Assembly (NCBI GenBank): GCA_902615025.1
Contig: CACMNV010000002.1
Location: 1 to 64,000 of the forward strand
DNA length: 64,000 nucleotides
DNA from: an uncultured SAR116 cluster alpha proteobacterium
GTDB lineage: Bacteria; Pseudomonadota; Alphaproteobacteria; Puniceispirillales; Marisalimonadaceae
Direction: 5' to 3'
Shown here: positions 63,123 through 64,000 of the stretch, in pieces
Position numbering within the stretch: the first letter of the stretch is position 1
Layout: each line of letters opens with the position of its first letter
Notes under the pieces: model-generated
Database searches by the model: none
What the model was told of the DNA's origin: nothing
What the model saw: the letters and a program-made list of their open reading frames with translations, nothing else
Program-made: the position numbers and the translations under genes

Positions 63123-64000
63123 ATGGCTTTAAGCCCAGACATAATGAAAACATATGGTCGAATTGATATTGCATTTACACACGGTAAAGGTAGTTTTCTC
63201 TTTTCTGAGGATGGAAATAAATATCTAGATTATGCAACTGGCATTGCTGTAAATGCATTTGGGCATTCTCACCCAGATTTAATAAATGCATTGCAAGATC
63301 AAGCTTCTAAATTATGGCATGTATCAAACCTTTATAAAATCCCGGAACAAGATAAAGTTGCGAATTTACTGGTAAAGTATTCATGTGCAAACCAAGCTTT
63401 TTTTTGTAATTCTGGTGCTGAGGCTACTGAGGGTGCTGTTAAAGTAGCAAGAAGATATGCTTGGTCTAAAAAGGATACTGAAAGAGATGAAATTTTATGT
63501 GTCACAGGAGCATTCCACGGCAGAACATTAGCTATGCTTGCAGCTAATGATAGACCTCTATTTAGAGAAGGTTTTGGTCCTAAGGTTCCAGGATTTAGTC
63601 ATGCTGAGTGGGGTAATATTGAAGATTTAAAAAAGAAATTAAATAATAAAGTAGCAGCTGTATTAATTGAGCCTGTTCAAGGTGAAGGTGGTGCTAGAAA
63701 AGCACCAATTAATTATTTAAAAGAAGTTGAGGCATTAACAAAAGAAAATGGATCTTTACTGATATCTGATGAAGTCCAAATCGGTATGGGTCGTTCTGGA
63801 AAGTTATTTGCTTATCAAAATGAGAATATCGAACCTGATATAATTGCGCTTGCAAAAGGATTAGGGGGAGGTTTCCCAGTTGGAGCAGTTCTTGCTAAAT
63901 CTGAAGTAGGTGATGCTATGGTCCCTGGAACTCATGGGAGTACTTTTGGTGGCAATCCTTTAGCAATGAGAGCTGCAGAGGTGGTAATTAATTTAATCAT
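63123..64000 (+). CDS. argD: Acetylornithine aminotransferase, N-terminal part (runs off window)
   Basis: Open frame from ATG 63123 to the window edge (about 292 codons). ITS motifs: YLDYATGIAVNAFGH, FFCNSGAEATEGAVK, GAFHGRT, IEPVQGEGG, ISDEVQIGMGRSG (pyridoxal Asp) and ALAKGLGGGFPVGA (Schiff-base Lys). This is the class III aminotransferase of arginine synthesis. The C-terminus is missing because the window ends. Confidence 0.92.
   Translation, partial: MALSPDIMKTYGRIDIAFTHGKGSFLFSEDGNKYLDYATGIAVNAFGHSHPDLINALQDQASKLWHVSNLYKIPEQDKVANLLVKYSCANQAFFCNSGAEATEGAVKVARRYAWSKKDTERDEILCVTGAFHGRTLAMLAANDRPLFREGFGPKVPGFSHAEWGNIEDLKKKLNNKVAAVLIEPVQGEGGARKAPINYLKEVEALTKENGSLLISDEVQIGMGRSGKLFAYQNENIEPDIIALAKGLGGGFPVGAVLAKSEVGDAMVPGTHGSTFGGNPLAMRAAEVVINLI

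Noticed and set aside
1-64000. CRISPR array
   Set aside because: No series of regularly spaced identical repeats; the repeats found are two- or three-copy and far apart.

Overview
The window is an AT-rich (about 30% GC by eye), gene-dense bacterial chromosome segment. Gene types point to an alphaproteobacterium of the streamlined marine kind (SAR11, HIMB59 or AEGEAN-169-like): a two-domain dCTP deaminase of about 380 residues, the long LeuA, LepA, a ThiO-type thiamine pathway, a PlcP/Agt lipid-remodelling pair, a C-P lyase cluster, and several small orphan proteins. I cannot assign a genus from sequence alone.

Layout. Positions 1-4496 look like core genome: end of a glutathione S-transferase gene, leuA with a short coupled upstream ORF, lepA, a small membrane protein, and tRNA-Ser(GGA). 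From the 3' end of that tRNA (4483) to an exact 15-bp copy of it (36156-36170) lies a 31.7-kb segment with the marks of a genomic island: a P4-type integrase gene next to the distal copy, paired TACCCACAA repeats just inside both ends, an HGGxSTGP-motif gene, and several decayed repeats. Its cargo falls into blocks: (i) thiOSGEF; (ii) plcP and a glycosyltransferase-diacylglycerol kinase fusion; (iii) a large phosphorus block with an ACR3 arsenite exporter, phnM, a DUF1045 protein, phnN, phnGHIJKL, phnF, a second phnM-like gene, a phn-type hexapeptide acetyltransferase, a Ugp-like ABC transporter with two phosphoesterases, phnCDEE and a dual-specificity-type phosphatase. Blocks (ii) and (iii) fit together as a phosphate-starvation kit: phosphonates and probably phosphodiesters are imported and cleaved, phospholipids are stripped and replaced by glycolipids, and arsenite made from accidentally imported arsenate is exported.

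The repeats (A: 4653/8703; B: 8493/34120; C: 8969/11391 and 11357/33914) bound these blocks and suggest the island grew by tandem accretion or duplication followed by deletion. The integrase gene has lost its catalytic half, which is replaced in frame by what looks like the tail of a family A DNA polymerase, so the island is probably fixed now.

Positions 36171-64000 return to ordinary genome: an AhpD-like protein, small orphans, DsrE and DUF2905 proteins, PhyH dioxygenase, acyltransferase, amidase, mobA, M20 amidohydrolase, N-formylglutamate and succinylglutamate/aspartoacylase-type hydrolases, a peptide-type ABC transporter without its ATPases, MFS and EamA exporters, a CoA-transferase pair, acs, recX, an ABC-2 permease, dcd-type deaminase and the start of argD.
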